Assembly (NCBI GenBank): GCA_009842375.1
Contig: VYFM01000300.1
Span: 1-6,167, forward strand
Length of the DNA stretch: 6,167 bases
Source of the DNA: Candidatus Poribacteria bacterium
GTDB lineage: Bacteria; Poribacteria; WGA-4E; WGA-3G
Direction of reading: 5' to 3'
In this document: piece by piece, positions 5,051-6,167 of the stretch
How the letters are laid out: each line of letters opens with the position of its first letter
Position numbering within the stretch: the first letter of the stretch is position 1
Position numbers and translations under genes: made by a program
Notes under the pieces: model-generated
What the model was told of the DNA's origin: nothing
Databases searched by the model: none
The model's input: the letters and a program-made list of their open reading frames with translations, nothing else

Positions 5051-5080
5051 ATTATACTATATCTAATTGGATGTTGTCCA
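5051..5080 (-). promoter_or_regulatory. Sigma70-like promoter P1 of the Ro RNA array
   Basis: The minus strand shows TGGACA (5075-5080), an 18-bp gap, and TATAAT (5051-5056). The A eight bases after the -10 (5043) is the first base of the paired 5' strand of the first YrlA RNA. The agreement between promoter and predicted RNA end supports both calls. Confidence 0.7.
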
Positions 5081-5110
5081 TTTTTTGTTAGGATTAGGAT
5101 GTGTAAAGAT

Positions 5111-5127
5111 TTTGTCGTTCAGACAAA
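5111..5127 (-). terminator. Weak hairpin downstream of the LamG gene
   Basis: TTTGTC-TGAAC-GACAAA forms a six-pair hairpin 16 nt after the stop codon of the LamG gene, followed by ATCTTT on the minus strand. The stem is AT-rich and the T-run short, so it is only a candidate for separating the LamG transcript from the RNA array. Confidence 0.3.
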
Positions 5128-5142
5128 CAGCGATTATTTTGT

Positions 5143-5979
5143 TCACTTATCTTTTAAATAACCCCATGTAGTCGTAAATTTACCTTCAGGTTCAATGCTT
5201 AACGGTTGTGCGATTTTGATAAAATCTTCCTTGTCAAAAGCAGAATTGTAGACAAGAACTTCATCAAGAATACCATCAAAATACCCAACATTACTCAAAT
5301 CTTCAACACCATCGTGATAGATCGTCTTCTGCGTGACGTAGCCGATTGAGGTGTTATTGGTATGTGCATAAAGTTGTCCACCCGATTCTTTACCGACAAG
5401 CTTACCATCTAACCACATTTCCAATTTATCATTTTCCACAGCATCAGCACCTTCTCGAATGACAACAGCGACATGGTACCAACGATTTGATTTTATACTC
5501 TCAGACATCCACGCGCCTTCCCAATTGTACTGGGCACGATTCCAACCACCAACATAGACTTCACCCTTGTAGACATAGAGACACAAGCCTCGTGTGGCAC
5601 CACCTTCTTGAAAAATCATCTGCTTCTGATTTAACGAAATGTCATGACATTTAAAGAAGGCTGCGACTGTTCGATCAGGGTAAGGACCCCCTGTATTTAT
5701 AAGTGGTGTATCAGGAAGATTAATACCATCACTTTCCCCATTAAACTGAAACGCCTTGCCAACTATTCCTTCAACTGATTTTGGATCTCCAACAAAAGTG
5801 CCATTAATTCCATTTTTTGATGTGTCATTTGCACTTCCATCATCAAATGTCCAGTTTCCAGCCACAGTTGCTTCATCCCGTGCTGCGTCTATGCGTAATA
5901 CAGGTAATAATAACAAAATGCAAAAGAATATCTGGACACAAATAATGTTGTTTTTCTGCAAGATTATTGTCTGTATCAT
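5143..5979 (-). CDS. Secreted LamG-like (concanavalin A-like) domain protein
   Basis: The 278-residue product has an N-terminal signal peptide: after MIQTIILQKNN a hydrophobic core (12-28, IICVQIFFCILLLLPVL) leads to RIDAARDE, with likely cleavage near residue 32-33, so it should leave the cytoplasm. The rest is one LamG/concanavalin A-like jelly-roll domain: GNWTFDDGSANDTSKNGING (41-60), AFQFNGESDGINLP (76-89), WYHVAVV (167-173), LEMWLDGKLVG (186-196) and GYFDGILDEVLVYNSAF (232-248). Such domains bind glycans or proteins; there is no separate enzyme domain. It ends with a short tail LSIEPEGKFTTTWGYLKDK (260-278) of a kind I associate with LamG proteins of Poribacteria-like genomes. The ATG (5977-5979) has AGGAG 8 nt upstream. 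It is the first gene of its own unit and has no evident functional link with Ro. The partner is unknown. Confidence 0.85.
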   Translation of the reverse strand: MIQTIILQKNNIICVQIFFCILLLLPVLRIDAARDEATVAGNWTFDDGSANDTSKNGINGTFVGDPKSVEGIVGKAFQFNGESDGINLPDTPLINTGGPYPDRTVAAFFKCHDISLNQKQMIFQEGGATRGLCLYVYKGEVYVGGWNRAQYNWEGAWMSESIKSNRWYHVAVVIREGADAVENDKLEMWLDGKLVGKESGGQLYAHTNNTSIGYVTQKTIYHDGVEDLSNVGYFDGILDEVLVYNSAFDKEDFIKIAQPLSIEPEGKFTTTWGYLKDK

Positions 5980-6056
5980 CTTTATATCTCCTATTGAGTT
6001 TCACTCAAACGTTAAAACGTACACCTCAAAAGCATATACCATAAGCTTGATGTTAC

Positions 6057-6085
6057 ATTATGACAGATTAAAGGATATTAATCAA
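6057..6085 (-). promoter_or_regulatory. Candidate promoter of the LamG gene
   Basis: TTGATT (6080-6085), a 17-bp gap and CATAAT (6057-6062) on the minus strand give a plausible sigma70 promoter, with a leader of about 70 nt before the start codon. The surroundings are AT-rich, so chance matches are possible. Confidence 0.35.
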
Positions 6086-6130
6086 AACTTTACATACCCT
6101 TCAGAGTCATTCAATTGCTGCATAGTAATC

Positions 6131-6167
6131 TTGTAGGAGCGACATCAAGTCCTGACTTGTACTCCGG
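6131..6167. repeat. Palindromic repeat fragment cut by the right edge
   Basis: The last bases contain TGTAGGAG (6132-6139), a CAAGT-CCTG-ACTTG hairpin (6146-6159) and CTCCGG (6162-6167); GGAG (6136-6139) can pair with CTCC (6162-6165). The TGTAGG opening and nested hairpin recall the other intergenic repeats in this window, but it is not a copy of them. Its far end is outside the window. Confidence 0.45.

Noticed and set aside
5756..6136. A 126-residue plus-strand frame over the LamG gene start
   Set aside because: It is antisense to the signal peptide and promoter region of the LamG gene, which is clearly the real coding frame.

Overview
The window looks like a piece of an uncultivated bacterial genome with moderate-to-low GC. 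It resembles Candidatus Poribacteria or a similar sponge or marine lineage. That assignment is an inference from the gene mix (Gfo/Idh/MocA oxidoreductase with a sugar-phosphate-isomerase-like TIM barrel, and a secreted LamG protein with the C-terminal 'TTWG' tail) and from the many short palindromic 'GTAGGTCGGAG' intergenic repeats. All five genes I support lie on the minus strand, so they read from right to left.

Layout from right to left: a repeat fragment at the right edge (6131-6167); a secreted LamG-domain protein (5143-5979) with a candidate promoter; then a 440-bp stretch without a protein gene (4586-5042) that is dense in structured RNA; the Ro60/TROVE protein gene rsr (2954-4585); a 90-bp palindromic repeat (2806-2895); a Gfo/Idh/MocA oxidoreductase (1623-2702); a second copy of the repeat (1489-1578); a TIM-barrel isomerase/epimerase starting at TTG (650-1447); a nested palindromic element (about 470-636); and the N-terminal part of a small multi-pass membrane protein that leaves the window on the left (1-427).

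The notable system is Ro60 with its RNAs. Upstream of rsr and on the same strand I find two YrlA-type RNAs (4922-5043 and 4673-4810). Each contains a circularly permuted tRNA mimic: the T arm comes first, then an acceptor-like stem closed by a loop, then the D arm, and the RNA ends pair as a long Ro-binding-type stem. Between them is a short Y RNA (4838-4915) whose base stem has the same layout as vertebrate Y RNAs (lower stem, CG, AAG/CUU, internal loop, upper stem). A fourth, minimal Y-like stem (4606-4665) lies in the rsr leader about 20 nt before the start codon. It shares most of its stem sequence with the Y RNA, which suggests that Ro could bind its own mRNA. Two sigma70-like promoters are placed so that transcription would begin at the 5' strand of each YrlA stem.

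The oxidoreductase and isomerase probably act together in sugar or polyol catabolism, with no visible link to the Ro locus. The intergenic repeats share one design: two hairpins in inverted orientation whose loops are complementary, so the element can fold as one long hairpin or as two. In the left element, compensatory base changes support the hairpins.
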